This document shows, piece after piece, positions 47,841 to 58,214 of a stretch of 64,000 bases of DNA. The stretch comes from Malassezia japonica. Lineage: Eukaryota > Basidiomycota > Malasseziomycetes > Malasseziales > Malasseziaceae. How positions within the stretch are numbered: position 1 is the first letter of the stretch; every line of letters starts with the position of its first letter. Made by a program: the position numbers and the translations under genes. The DNA lies in NCBI RefSeq assembly GCF_029542785.1, contig NC_083370.1:62001-126000 (forward strand), read 5' to 3'. The notes under the pieces were generated by a model. That model saw nothing but the letters and a program-made list of their open reading frames with translations. It did not search any database and was not told the DNA's origin.

Positions 47841-49586
47841 TTAGAAAACAGAGGTGATGATCTTCTTCCACATCGGACGAGCCCTCGCCTCGGCGCGCTC
47901 CTGCTCTAGCACCTCTTCGCTGACGGGGTCACGACGGCCGGTGTGGATGTCCATGTCTTCGAGGCGGACAAACTTGGAGCGCTTGATCAGCTTGTAGAGG
48001 ATGAGGAAGGTCAGGAGAATGACAAGCGAGATGTTGGCATTGAAGAACTCGTAGGCGCGCATACGCGGCGAGTAAGTACCCTCTTCCGGCGGGAATGCGC
48101 CGATGTAGATGTTGGCAATAATGACCAGGATGTTGAGGAAAAGACCGGCCATTGAGCCGTACACGCCGAGCGGCGAGGCCCATGGCAGCTCGCGGAGCGT
48201 GTATCCCTGCTTTGTCCACGCCGAACGGAAGCGGATATGGCAGAAGCAGATCGAGCCCCAGGTGAAAATCGCGGCAAGACCCGAGATCTGGAGCATCCAG
48301 CTGAAGACGGTGCCCTCCTCCGCCGAGTAGATCAGGAAGGCAAGCAGACCAAATATCAGCGAGACACCGACAGCCGGCAGCGGGCGACCCTCCCGGTCGA
48401 CGTACTTGAACATCTTGGGGGCGAGGCCCTGCTCAGCAAGCGCAAGCAGCGTGCGGCTACCGGCGTACACCGCCGAGTTGGCTACCGAGAGCGTCGAGAC
48501 GATAATCACAGCGTTGATAATGTGGGGAAGCACCTTGATACGTCCGATCTCCATCGCAATCACGAAAGGCGAGGTGCGAGGGTCGTAGTCGTGGTCACTC
48601 GACAGCCTCTCGTCGTTGTAAGGCACAATGAGCGAGACGAGGAAGAGCGACAGGACGTAGAACATGATAATGCGGAACACGATCTGCTTGCAGGCCTTGG
48701 GCAGCACCTTGCGGGGCTCCTTGGTCTCGGCCGCAGCGAGACCCACCAGCTCGGAGCCAGAGAAGGCAAAGGCAGCCGTCGTGAACACAGTGCAGAGACC
48801 CTTGAAGCCGTTGTTGATCGGTCCAGGGTCGTGCCAAGTGTGCGCACCCATGTAGCTCGGTCCGCCAATCACACCACCGCAGTCAATCACGATCAAGGTA
48901 ATGATCAAGCCGATGACTGTGATGACTTTGATGAAGGTTGCAGCGAATTCGAACTCTGCATAGCCTCGTACGCCGAAGAAATTGATGGTGGTAATGACAA
49001 TAATAAAGATCATTAGCCAAATCCCCACTGGTACGACTTGATTCGGATCCCAGAAACCAATGACAATGGCAGCGGCAGTAAACTCGAGCGGCGTCACAAT
49101 GAGCCACTGGAGGTAGTAGTTCCAGCCCATGGCAAAGCCCCAGGCAGGATCGACAAAGCGGGAAGCATACGTAGAGAAGGCACCAGAGACGGGAAGAGTA
49201 GCAGCGAGTTCACCCAGAGCAAAAATGACACAGACAAGCATGAAACCCATGATAATGAAATCGACGATCAGGAAAGCAGGACCAGCCGTCGAGAGCGCAG
49301 AAGCTGAACCGATAAACAGACCGGTACCGATACCACCACCCAGCGCGATGAACTGGATGTGACGGCCATCCAGGCGACGCTTCAGCGGCGTCTTCTCGGG
49401 CACATAGGCAATGGTACCGTCAGCCGTCTGGACGGCCGTCGTGGCATTGGCAAACTCCTCGTCGCCCAACACCTCGGGCTTCTGGTCACCGGCCTCGAGG
49501 AAGTCGCCGCCATAGGCAGGCTCCTTGCCGAAGCCCTCAGTTTCGGCCGGCTTGAAGCTCTCGGCCCAATTTTGAAAGAAACCCAT
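47841..49586 (-). CDS. Amino-acid permease 1 of 4 (AAT family)
   Basis: 581 aa, single exon, 12 predicted membrane spans. Seen: acidic N-terminus, LKRRLDGRHIQFIALGGGIG and TGLFIGSASALSTAGPAFL (helix 1), the conserved YASRFVDPAWGFAMGWNYYL loop, FAFSGSELVGLAAAETKEPR, and the C-terminal tail GRRDPVSEEVLEQERAEARA ending ITSVF. The tail resembles that of Gap1/Agp1 permeases. Substrate range is unknown; broad amino-acid uptake is likely. It is the first of four tandem minus-strand paralogues. Upstream (49587-50021) there are several GATA sites, a nitrogen-control signature. Confidence 0.93.
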   Translation of the reverse strand: MGFFQNWAESFKPAETEGFGKEPAYGGDFLEAGDQKPEVLGDEEFANATTAVQTADGTIAYVPEKTPLKRRLDGRHIQFIALGGGIGTGLFIGSASALSTAGPAFLIVDFIIMGFMLVCVIFALGELAATLPVSGAFSTYASRFVDPAWGFAMGWNYYLQWLIVTPLEFTAAAIVIGFWDPNQVVPVGIWLMIFIIVITTINFFGVRGYAEFEFAATFIKVITVIGLIITLIVIDCGGVIGGPSYMGAHTWHDPGPINNGFKGLCTVFTTAAFAFSGSELVGLAAAETKEPRKVLPKACKQIVFRIIMFYVLSLFLVSLIVPYNDERLSSDHDYDPRTSPFVIAMEIGRIKVLPHIINAVIIVSTLSVANSAVYAGSRTLLALAEQGLAPKMFKYVDREGRPLPAVGVSLIFGLLAFLIYSAEEGTVFSWMLQISGLAAIFTWGSICFCHIRFRSAWTKQGYTLRELPWASPLGVYGSMAGLFLNILVIIANIYIGAFPPEEGTYSPRMRAYEFFNANISLVILLTFLILYKLIKRSKFVRLEDMDIHTGRRDPVSEEVLEQERAEARARPMWKKIITSVF

Positions 49587-50021
49587 TATGGGGTATGGTC
49601 TTGAATGCGGGGTTTAAGCTTTTCTTGCGCCCAACGCCCTTGCTTTAAAGCATTTGAGTTTTGATTGCGCAGCACCATTTCTCTAACCTATCTCGCTGGG
49701 TTTATGGGGCTTATCTCGTTACCCCTCGCGGGGTCACAAGCAAATGCTCGTTGGGTGCTGCGCATGAAGGCTGATAAGCGTCATCTGCACGCCTTATTCA
49801 GCACAAGTGATAAATTAAACCGAGAAATCCCCACAAGTGGGGTAGCGGCAGAATTATGTTCCGCCCCTGCGCTTCGGGAATGCAGCCAGTTAGATCGTGC
49901 CTCCCTGTCGCCAACGCAGATGGGCAGTATAGCCAAGCCAAACTAGGGCAAGATGAGATAAGGATCGCTGTCTATAGCGTATGAAATCTAGAAGTTTGCG
50001 CCGGCATTCCAGATTGCGATT
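49587..50021. promoter_or_regulatory. GATA-rich promoter of permease 1
   Basis: 435 bp. HGATAR-type sites: TTATC at 49711-49715, TGATAAG at 49772-49778, TGATAA at 49808-49813 and GATAAG at 49957-49962. GATA factors of the Gat1/Gln3/AreA kind bind such sites in nitrogen-repressed permease genes (known in other fungi; inferred here). No other gene is seen. Confidence 0.55.
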
Positions 50022-51749
50022 TTAGAATAGGAACTGCAGCACGCGCTTCCAGATAGGCATCTCGGCGCGCTCGGCGCGCTCGCGCGCTAGGACTTCTTCC
50101 GAAACAGGATCCCGGCGGTCCGAGTCGAGATCAATTTCGTTAAAGCGCACAGTCCTTGTCCGCTTAAATATTTTGTGGGAGATAAAGAAGAAGATCACGA
50201 TCGGTGCCGAGATCATCGACTCGAAAAAGTCGTGCGCACGCTCCATCGGCGACATGCTTCCTTCGCTGATCGGGAACGCGGCGTAGTAAAAGTTGCCTGC
50301 CAGCAGCAAGCCGTTGATGATGAAGCCGAACCACGAGCCGTACACGCCCAGTGGCGACGACCACGGGAGCTGGTGAGTGGTGTACCCCTGTGCCTTCCAC
50401 GCGTAGCGGAAGCGAATGTGCGCCGCACACACAGTGAACCACACAAAGATCGTGGACAGGCCCGAGATACCAATCAGCCAGTTGAACACTTCGTTCTCTG
50501 ACGTGGAGTACACGAGGAAGGCGAGGAGGCCGAACAAGAAGACCACCACAAAGCCCACGAGCGGCCTGCCCTGGCGGTCGGTGTACTTGAATATGGACGG
50601 CAAAAGCTGCTTCTCAGCCATGCCGACCAGCAGGCGGCTCGCTGCGTACACCGCAGAGTTCGCGACAGATATGACCGAGATGAGAATCGCGCCGTTAAAG
50701 ACGCTAGGCAGTGACTTGATACCTCCGATTTTGATCGCGAGTACAAACGGCGACGCACGCGGCGAGTCGGAGCCAAGCAGACGCGAGTCATTATAGGGCA
50801 CAATCAGCGTCACGATGAACAGCGCGAGGATGAAGAAGATGAGTACGCGCCACACGACCATCTTGCAAGCGCGCGGAAGCTGCTTGCGGGGCTCGGCGGC
50901 CTCGGCAGCGGCGAGACCGATCAGCTCCGAGCCGCCAAAAGCGAATGCGCCAAACACAAAGACACTGCAGAAGCCCTTGAATCCGTTGATGAATGCGCCG
51001 CCCTCGAGGTGCCAGTTGTGAGCTCCGAGGTAGTGGCCTGAAGGCGAGCCGCCGCAGGTGATGACGACACCACCGATGATGAAGCCCACCAGGCTTATGA
51101 TCTTGATCGAGGTCGCAAAGAACTCAAATTCGCCGTACGCACGCACGCCAAACAGGTTGATGCAAAAGACGGCGACCAGGACGATGGCGATCAGTGCGCC
51201 TTTTGGCATCACGCCATCTTCGTCCCAGTAGCCCACTACAATGCACACAGTCGTTAATTCCACTGGCAGAATGATCAGCCAGGTCATCAGGTAGTTCAGT
51301 CCAATAGCAAAGCCAAGGGAGGGGTCAATAAAGCGGGAGATCATCACCGAGTAGGCACCCGCGACAGGGAATAGAGAAACCAGCTCTCCCACGGCAAAAA
51401 TGACAGTAATCACCATCGCAGCAAGCAGAATAAAGTTGATCATCATCGATCCAGGACCACCGGTAGCGAGGATATTTCCGGAACCGACAAACAAACCGGT
51501 ACCAATGCTGCTACCCAGCGCCAGGAAACGCAGATGACGCCCTTGCAGCTTGCGCTTCAGACCCTGATCTTCTGGCTGCACCTTGGAAGGATGCTCGGCA
51601 AGATCAAGGATCGAAGCTTCGGGATCATGGTGCGACGTCTTCATGTCGGCACTGCTGGCCTTGTTTCGTACCGACTGGGCACTGTAGGGCCGGGCCAGGT
51701 CCGAGCCCTCCGTCCCTTGGTCAGTCGAAACACCTCTGGACTGCGTCAT
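50022..51749 (-). CDS. Amino-acid permease 2 of 4 (AAT family)
   Basis: 575 aa, single exon. Seen: a longer Ser/Asp-rich N-terminus, LKRKLQGRHLRFLALGSSIG, TGLFVGSGNILATGGPGSMM, FAFGGSELIGLAAAEAAEPR and the tail DRRDPVSEEVLARERAERAE ending LQFLF. Its YAASRLLVGMAEKQLLPSIF stretch differs from the SRTLLALAEQGLAP form of the other three, so it is the most divergent copy by eye. It may have a distinct substrate. A GATAAA site at 51762-51767 lies just upstream of the ATG. Confidence 0.92.
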   Translation of the reverse strand: MTQSRGVSTDQGTEGSDLARPYSAQSVRNKASSADMKTSHHDPEASILDLAEHPSKVQPEDQGLKRKLQGRHLRFLALGSSIGTGLFVGSGNILATGGPGSMMINFILLAAMVITVIFAVGELVSLFPVAGAYSVMISRFIDPSLGFAIGLNYLMTWLIILPVELTTVCIVVGYWDEDGVMPKGALIAIVLVAVFCINLFGVRAYGEFEFFATSIKIISLVGFIIGGVVITCGGSPSGHYLGAHNWHLEGGAFINGFKGFCSVFVFGAFAFGGSELIGLAAAEAAEPRKQLPRACKMVVWRVLIFFILALFIVTLIVPYNDSRLLGSDSPRASPFVLAIKIGGIKSLPSVFNGAILISVISVANSAVYAASRLLVGMAEKQLLPSIFKYTDRQGRPLVGFVVVFLFGLLAFLVYSTSENEVFNWLIGISGLSTIFVWFTVCAAHIRFRYAWKAQGYTTHQLPWSSPLGVYGSWFGFIINGLLLAGNFYYAAFPISEGSMSPMERAHDFFESMISAPIVIFFFISHKIFKRTRTVRFNEIDLDSDRRDPVSEEVLARERAERAEMPIWKRVLQFLF

Positions 51750-51983
51750 CCAGGGCTATGCGATAAAGAGAACAGCCGTTCTCAACACCGTCTTCCTTCA
51801 CGCCGAGTGGGGGAGGAGCGAGGTACGAAAAAGAATCGAGACCCCAGCGTGACCACAGATTAGGTAATGAATTTACTGTGCACAGCGCAGGCCTGGAAAC
51901 ACTATGGGGTAATATAACACGAATCCGTAGTGTTGGTCGTGAGCAAGAGTGCGGTGAGCCGTGACTTGGAGATAATACACAGG

Positions 51984-53735
51984 TTAGATGAAGAAGTCTA
52001 GGATCTTGACGCCAATTGGCCTGGCGCGGTCTTCAGCGCGCTCCTGCTCCAGGACCTCGAGCGAGACCGGGTCGCGACGACCGGTGTGGATATCAATTTC
52101 GTCAAGGCGCACAAACCGGCTGCGCGACCAGAGCTTGTGGACAACAAAGAACACAATGACAACCGGCAGCGAAATCATGCCGTAGAAGAAATTATAGGCG
52201 CGATCGCTCGCGTTCATTTCGCCCTCGCCCACGGGCCATGCGTATGCGTAGAACGAGGCACAGATGACGAGGATGTTGAGCACGAGGCCGATGTACGAGC
52301 CAATCAAGCCAAGCGGCGAGGCCCACGGCAGCATCGCAAGCGTGTTGCCTTGCCGCTTCCAGGCAGCACGGAAGCGGATGTGCACGACGGCGATCGTGCC
52401 CCAAGTGAAAATCGCAGCGAGACCCGAAATGGCCAGGAGCCAGTTGAAAATGGTAGACTCGTTGTCAGCGTACACCAGGAAACCAATCAGGCCAAAGAGC
52501 AGCGAAAGGACGACAGCAGGAAGGGGACGGCCCTCGCGGTCAATGTAGCGGAAGAACTTGGGCGCAAGACCCTGCTCAGCCATGGAAAGCAGGGTACGGC
52601 TGGCACCATACACGGACGCGTTACCGACCGAGAGCGACGAAATAAGAATAACCGCGTTGAAAATGGCAGGAAGCGCCTTGATTTGACCCATCTGGATGGC
52701 AATCACGAAAGGCGAGGCCTGCGGATCGTCACTCGTAGTAGCACTCATGAGAGTGGGCTCGTTGGGAGCCACAATTAGCGTAATCATGAACAGCGAAAGG
52801 ATGTAGAAAATCAGAACACGGAAAATAACCTGCTTGCATGCGCGAGGGAGCTGCCTGCGGGGGTTCGAGGTCTCAGCAGCCGCCAGACCGATCAGCTCCG
52901 TACCCGCAAAGGCAAAGGCAGCTGTAATAAACACACTGCAGAAGCCCTTGAATCCATTGGTAAATGCGCCGGCCTCCGAGTGCCAGCCCCGGGCACCCAT
53001 GTAGTAACCACTCGGGCTGCCACCGCAGTCAATAACAATGGCACAGATGATGAAGCCAATGCAACCAATGACCTTGATAAAGGAAGCTCCAAACTCAAAT
53101 TCACCGTAGCCGCGGACACCAAAGAAATTGATGGCAGTAATGATCAGGAAACCAATCGCGATCCATACACCAGGAGACACGACTTGGTCCTTGTCCCAGT
53201 ATTTGATGATCATCGCCGCCGCCGTCAATTCAAGCGGCAGCGAGACAAACCATTGCAGCCAGTAGTTGTACCCCATGGCAAAACCCCACGAAGGGTCAAT
53301 AAAGCGAGTAGCATAGGTCGAGAAGGCACCCGTCACAGGCAGTACGGCGGCAAGCTCACCGAGACTAAAGATGATGCAGATAAGCATGACAGCGACGATG
53401 ATGAAGCCTAGCATCAGCGAACCCGGGCCACCCGTCGCAAGATTTTCACCGGAACCGATAAACAGACCCGTTCCGATACTGCCACCCAGGGCAATAAACT
53501 GAATGTGACGACCTTGCAGACTGCGCTTTAGCGCCGTCTTTTCAGGGACGAATGCCACACCGCCATCTTCGGTCTTGACAGCGACAGCCGTGTTGGAGTA
53601 GTCCTCCTTTCCCAACATCTCGGTGGGCTTCTCCGAGGGGGAATGCTCAGGGTTCTCGATGGCATAGCTCGGATCCCTGCCGTAACCCTCGACGGCTGGC
53701 TTGAAGCCGTCAATCCAATTTTTAACGATCCTCAT
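51984..53735 (-). CDS. Amino-acid permease 3 of 4 (AAT family)
   Basis: 583 aa, single exon. Seen: MRIVKNWIDGFKPAVEGYG at the start (closely like the starts of permeases 1 and 4), LKRSLQGRHIQFIALGGSIG, FIDPSWGFAMGYNYWLQWF, FAFAGTELIGLAAAETSNPR and the tail GRRDPVSLEVLEQERAEDRA ending LDFFI. The ATG at 53735 is used; the upstream in-frame codon at 53747 is GTG. It shares strong similarity with permease 4 across helices 1-8. Confidence 0.93.
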   Translation of the reverse strand: MRIVKNWIDGFKPAVEGYGRDPSYAIENPEHSPSEKPTEMLGKEDYSNTAVAVKTEDGGVAFVPEKTALKRSLQGRHIQFIALGGSIGTGLFIGSGENLATGGPGSLMLGFIIVAVMLICIIFSLGELAAVLPVTGAFSTYATRFIDPSWGFAMGYNYWLQWFVSLPLELTAAAMIIKYWDKDQVVSPGVWIAIGFLIITAINFFGVRGYGEFEFGASFIKVIGCIGFIICAIVIDCGGSPSGYYMGARGWHSEAGAFTNGFKGFCSVFITAAFAFAGTELIGLAAAETSNPRRQLPRACKQVIFRVLIFYILSLFMITLIVAPNEPTLMSATTSDDPQASPFVIAIQMGQIKALPAIFNAVILISSLSVGNASVYGASRTLLSMAEQGLAPKFFRYIDREGRPLPAVVLSLLFGLIGFLVYADNESTIFNWLLAISGLAAIFTWGTIAVVHIRFRAAWKRQGNTLAMLPWASPLGLIGSYIGLVLNILVICASFYAYAWPVGEGEMNASDRAYNFFYGMISLPVVIVFFVVHKLWSRSRFVRLDEIDIHTGRRDPVSLEVLEQERAEDRARPIGVKILDFFI

Positions 53736-54117
53736 GGCCGAGGACACAACGGAAGAGACAGTGGCTAACGGGCAACAATGACCCTTTACAAAAGGATATC
53801 AATTTTAACAGGCAAACTTCCGCAAATATGTTTGGGTAGGGTGAAATCAGGTGGCACTGGGCCAATTAAGTCCCGTGATTCGGTGCATTTCTCGTTATCT
53901 ACCTGATGGGGATGCGCTCGCCTGGGATTTGATGGACTCCGTTTGATAAGATGGAGGCAGCCGCAGCAAATCCCTCATTGGCCCCTTCGCCGATCTAGTT
54001 TATATAATCGATCGTAGATACCGCGGTAAAAAAGGTTCGCTCGGAGTCCAAGGGGAGCGCCGCAGCGCGGTGCGAGAGGGGGACCATGCTGCGCGTAGGG
54101 ATATATAATCTTCTATT
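53736..54117. promoter_or_regulatory. Promoter of permease 3
   Basis: 382 bp, A/T-richer than its surroundings. GATA-type sites are TTATC at 53895-53899 and TGATAAG at 53944-53950; TATATAAT occurs near 54001 and 54102. I see no gene. Confidence 0.5.
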
Positions 54118-55880
54118 TTAGAAAATGAACGTCATCACCTTGGACCACCAAGATTGCTGCCGTGCTTCGGCCCGCTCCTGTTCCAGGACCTCTTCGGAAA
54201 CAGGGTCGCGGCGCCCAGAGTGGATATCAAAGTCTTCCAAACGCACAAAGCGGCTGCGCGTCCAGAATTTGTGACCCAGGTAAAGTACAATGACAAAGAT
54301 CAGCGAAATCATGCCCAAGAAGAAGTCGTGAGCACGTCTCTTAGGTGTCATTTCGCCTTCACCGATGGGGAATGCCGACACATAGAAAGTGCCAATGATG
54401 ACGAGAAGGTTAAAAACAAACCCGACATAGGAGCCGATGATGCCAAGAGGTGACGCCCATGGCAATTGTCGGAGTGTATTTCCTTCGCGCTTCCACGCAG
54501 CACGGAAGCGGATGTGCGCCCAGCAGATGGATATCCAGGCAAAGATGGAGTTGAAACCAGCCAGACTCACGAACCAGTTCTGGAGTTAGTAATGCAACGT
54601 ACAAAGATTTCCACCTCGGTCGAGGAGTAGATCAAAAATCCCAGCGGGCCCAGGAGGAGTGCAAGAAGCACGGCAGGAAGCGGCCTGCCGTTGCGGTCCA
54701 CATAGGTAAAGATTTTGGGTGCCTGGTCGTGCATGGCAAGGGCTAGGAGCGTGCGGCTCGACGCATACACACTCGCATTACCCACAGACAAGGTTGAGAT
54801 GAGAATAATGGCATTGAAGATGTCGGGGAGTACCTTGATCGCGCCAATTTTGATTGCAATCACAAAAGGTGATGTGCGGGTATCGTAATCTCCACCTTGC
54901 AAACGCGGGTCATCGTACGGGACGATAAGCGAGACCATGAACAGAGACAGAATGTAAAAGAGCAAAACACGGAAAACAACCTGCTTGCAGGCGCGGGGCA
55001 GCTGCCTCCGAGCATCGGCGGTCTCGGCAGCCGCGAGACCCACCAGCTCGGTACCAGCAAAAGCGAACGCAGCCGTGGTGAAAACGGAGCAGAAACCCTT
55101 GAAACCGTTCTGGAAAGCGCCGCCAGCCAAATGCCACGTATGCGCACCCATATATTGGCCCGAAGGCGAGCCACCGCAGTTGATGACAATGGCGCAAATG
55201 ATAAAACCGATGCATCCAAGAACTTTGATGAAGGAGGCAGCGAACTCGAATTCACCATAACCTCGCACACCAAACAGGTTAATAAAAGCAATGATGACGA
55301 GCGATATGGCCACCCACACGCCACTTGGTATCTTCACATGGGGGTCCCAGTACTGAATGACCATGGCAGCCGCGATACTTTCGAGCGGCAGCGGAGTAAT
55401 CCAGCCAATCCAGTACACCCAGCCCATGGCGAAACCCCAGGAAGGGTCAATGAACCGTGTAGAGTAGGTAGAGAAAGCACCCGTCACTGGCAGCACGGAT
55501 GCCAGCTCGCCCAGCGCGAACACGACAGTGATAACAAGGATCGAGATGGTCAGGAACCCGACGATCAGTGACCCCGGCCCACCGTCGGCGAGCGGGGAGC
55601 CAGATCCGATAAACAGACCCGTTCCGATACTTCCTCCCAGCGCAATAAACTGGATGTGTCTCCCCTGCAGGCTGCGCTTCAGGTTGGCATCTTCGGTCGA
55701 GTAAACGCCTCTGTTATCCTCGAGCTGGGGCTCGTTCAGGGCGCTTGAACCGCGGTCGTTGCCGTAGGACTCATGGTCCGAAGCCATGGACATGGACTTC
55801 AGCGATTGTGATTCGAACTTCTCATCTGTGTTGGCCTCTTGACGCCTGAAGCCGTCGACCCATCGCCGAAAAAGACTCAT
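54118..55880 (-). CDS. Amino-acid permease 4 of 4 (AAT family), one intron
   Basis: Exons 54603-55880 and 54118-54579, separated by a 23-nt intron, give 579 aa. Seen: MSLFRRWVDGFRRQEA start, LKRSLQGRHIQFIALGGSIG, FIDPSWGFAMGWVYWIGWIT, FAFAGTELVGLAAAETADAR, and the tail GRRDPVSEEVLEQERAEARQ ending MTFIF. The intron interrupts between helices 8 and 9 (EVEIF | NWFVSLAGFN) and is absent from the three sister genes at that point, where the same region reads straight through. The ATG at 55880 aligns with the other copies; the frame is open a further 29 codons upstream. The divergent 296-bp promoter shares TTATC at 56004-56008. Confidence 0.93.
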
Positions 55881-56176
55881 TACACTTGCGCAACCGCGAC
55901 CGACGGACCTCGACTGCGAAGATTGATCAGAGTTTTGTTCATCAACTCTGACACGCCTCCCATCCATTGGCCGATTTTGCAGTTCGCACGCAAGAAACCG
56001 AAATTATCATCTTTTAGTCAGATATCAGCCACTGTCAGTGTTATCGTACAACGCCATTGGGCGATCAAAGAACCAAAGGAGTGGAGAAGCGCACCAAGCC
56101 CAACGAGCGAATTGGTCCCTCGGCCGAAAAATATTTCTCCCCGCACGGCGCAAAGCCAGGGACTTATCGACGAACG

Positions 56177-58189
56177 ATGAGCGGCGAGCCCGAACCGCAC
56201 GACCCTCGCGCGAAGCTCGACCGCCATGAGGCAGGCAGCCGTCCTGCACGGAAAGCGCGTACGAATGCCGAATTTGTTCTAGGCTATGCCGAAGAGTCGC
56301 CCGAGACGAGCCGCTCGCGGGCACCGCCCGAAAAAGGGACGTCCGTGCAAGAAGGACGTGCGCCTCGCCACTCGCGGCGTTTTGGTCGGCCGGACCGTAA
56401 CTCATCCGAGGACTCGATTGCAAACATGCCGCGCAATGACTCGATCCGGAGCCTGCAGGCGCTGCAGCACCTGATGGATCATCGCTCTGGCTACTACGAG
56501 GAAGCGCGCAAAGACTCTGCGGCGCTGAACGCGATGAGCAACCCCGGCCTGCGCGAATTTTACGAGGAACAAAACGAAGTGCTGGATGGATGGCGCGAGG
56601 TGGACGAGGTGCTCGAGAGCCAGTTCCCTATGGAAGTCATGCGCCGATTTTCGGTCCCTACTTTCTCCATGCCGCATTTCCGTCCGGAGCTCTTCCTCTC
56701 GTCGCGGCGCAATGTTACGTCACCCCGTCAAGTCGAGGATGATGATGGGTATGCGACCGATGAGGAGAGTGATTCGATCTGGACGCATCCCTTCTCGCAC
56801 AATTCGCACCGCCGGCAGCGCCGCATCAGCGAGCGTGCGCTCACGTCCCTCTCTGGATTTTTCAATATGGAGCAGAATGCGCTCGCACGCAGTATGGCGT
56901 CGGTGCGCAGCGACACGGGCCCTGAGAGTTCGCCCGAGCGTGCGATTGGATTTGGACAGCACATTCGCCAGAGCCACGATGCGAGCAAACTGGTCGATTT
57001 GCAGGAGGAGGGCGATGGCGCCGAGATGAAGGATGAGCCGAAACCGACCGAAGGTACGCCGCTCATGGCAAACAAGCGCGACAAGCAGGACCGCAGTCTT
57101 GTGCGCCAGGTCCTCAGCGCCAACCCGGCCGTGACAGGCATCCCCGCCACCGAACAGCCCGAGAATGCCGAGGCGGCGCTCAACGGAGCGGCGGCCAAGA
57201 CGCGCGACATGGTGTGGACCAAGGCAGACCGTGACCGGAACGACCTGCTTCAAAATGTGCCGACGCACCAGCGCAAGCTGGACTCGGACTCGTTTGTGCA
57301 GATGTACATCAACGTGAATCTGGCCATCAACTTTGTTCTGGTGCTCGGCAAGGTCGTCGCCGTCTTTTCGTCCAATTCCGTGTCGCTGATGGCGAGCTTG
57401 GTGGACAGTGCGCTGGATCTGCTCTGTACGGTCGTCATCTTTATGACGTCAAAAGCGACGGCCTACCGGAGCTGGAACACGTTTTACAAATACCCCGTCG
57501 GCAAACGGCGTCTGGAACCCCTCGGCGTGCTCATCTTTAGCGTGCTGATGGTGGTGTCCTTTTTGCAGGTGCTGCTCGAGTCGATCAACCGTCTTTTAAC
57601 GGTGATGCACCACAAGTACGGCACCGACAGCGGCCTCCCCCCAATTGGTATATTTTTCATGGTCCTCACGATTGTCATCAAGTCGGTGATGTGGGTGTGG
57701 TGCCGGCACAGCAAGAACTCGAGCGTGCGTGCGATTGCGCAAGACTCGGAAAACGACGTGATGTTTAACATCTTCTCGCTCGTCTTCCCGATGCTCGACA
57801 AGTACCTCGGCTGGCACGTCTTGGACCCGATCGGCGGTGGCCTGCTCTCCCTGTACATTATCTCGGAGTGGGTCGCGACGCTGGCCGATACTACCTCGAA
57901 GCTCACCGGCAAGGTTGCGAGCGCGCAGGACGTGAGTCGCTGCCTGTATCTTGTTTCGCGCTTCTCGCTGGTGCAGGCGATCTCGGGCTTTGAGCTGTAC
58001 CATGCCGGCGACACGATGGTCGCCGAGGTGGACGTTGTGCTTCCCCTCAGCTTCCAGCTGAAAGAGGCCCACGACCTCGGCGAGATTATCACCTACTGCA
58101 TCGAGAGCCTCTCCGGCATCGAGCGCGCCTACATTCACCTCGACTACAACCCCGCCGGCCAATCAGGGCACATTGGCCAACGTGGATAG
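56177..58189 (+). CDS. Cation diffusion facilitator (CDF) metal transporter
   Basis: 670 aa, single exon. Seen: a ~360-residue cytosolic N-terminus rich in Arg, Ser and Glu, then six membrane spans with the CDF helix 2 motif SLMASLVDSALDLLCTVVIF, KYPVGKRRLEPLGVLIFSVL, and the helix 5 site SENDVMFNIFSLVFPML, and a C-terminal ferredoxin-like domain (GFELYHAGDTMVAEVDVVLP). The D-x-x-x-D of helix 2 is present (VDSALD). The helix 5 site has Asn-Asp rather than the His-Asp of zinc types, as in Mn/Fe-type members, so manganese is a plausible substrate. The ATG at 56177 is the first in frame after several TTG/GTG codons. The Mgr3-like gene starts 25 bp after its stop. Confidence 0.88.
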   Translation: MSGEPEPHDPRAKLDRHEAGSRPARKARTNAEFVLGYAEESPETSRSRAPPEKGTSVQEGRAPRHSRRFGRPDRNSSEDSIANMPRNDSIRSLQALQHLMDHRSGYYEEARKDSAALNAMSNPGLREFYEEQNEVLDGWREVDEVLESQFPMEVMRRFSVPTFSMPHFRPELFLSSRRNVTSPRQVEDDDGYATDEESDSIWTHPFSHNSHRRQRRISERALTSLSGFFNMEQNALARSMASVRSDTGPESSPERAIGFGQHIRQSHDASKLVDLQEEGDGAEMKDEPKPTEGTPLMANKRDKQDRSLVRQVLSANPAVTGIPATEQPENAEAALNGAAAKTRDMVWTKADRDRNDLLQNVPTHQRKLDSDSFVQMYINVNLAINFVLVLGKVVAVFSSNSVSLMASLVDSALDLLCTVVIFMTSKATAYRSWNTFYKYPVGKRRLEPLGVLIFSVLMVVSFLQVLLESINRLLTVMHHKYGTDSGLPPIGIFFMVLTIVIKSVMWVWCRHSKNSSVRAIAQDSENDVMFNIFSLVFPMLDKYLGWHVLDPIGGGLLSLYIISEWVATLADTTSKLTGKVASAQDVSRCLYLVSRFSLVQAISGFELYHAGDTMVAEVDVVLPLSFQLKEAHDLGEIITYCIESLSGIERAYIHLDYNPAGQSGHIGQRG

Positions 58190-58214
58190 CCCGATAGCCC
58201 GATCTCTCATCATC

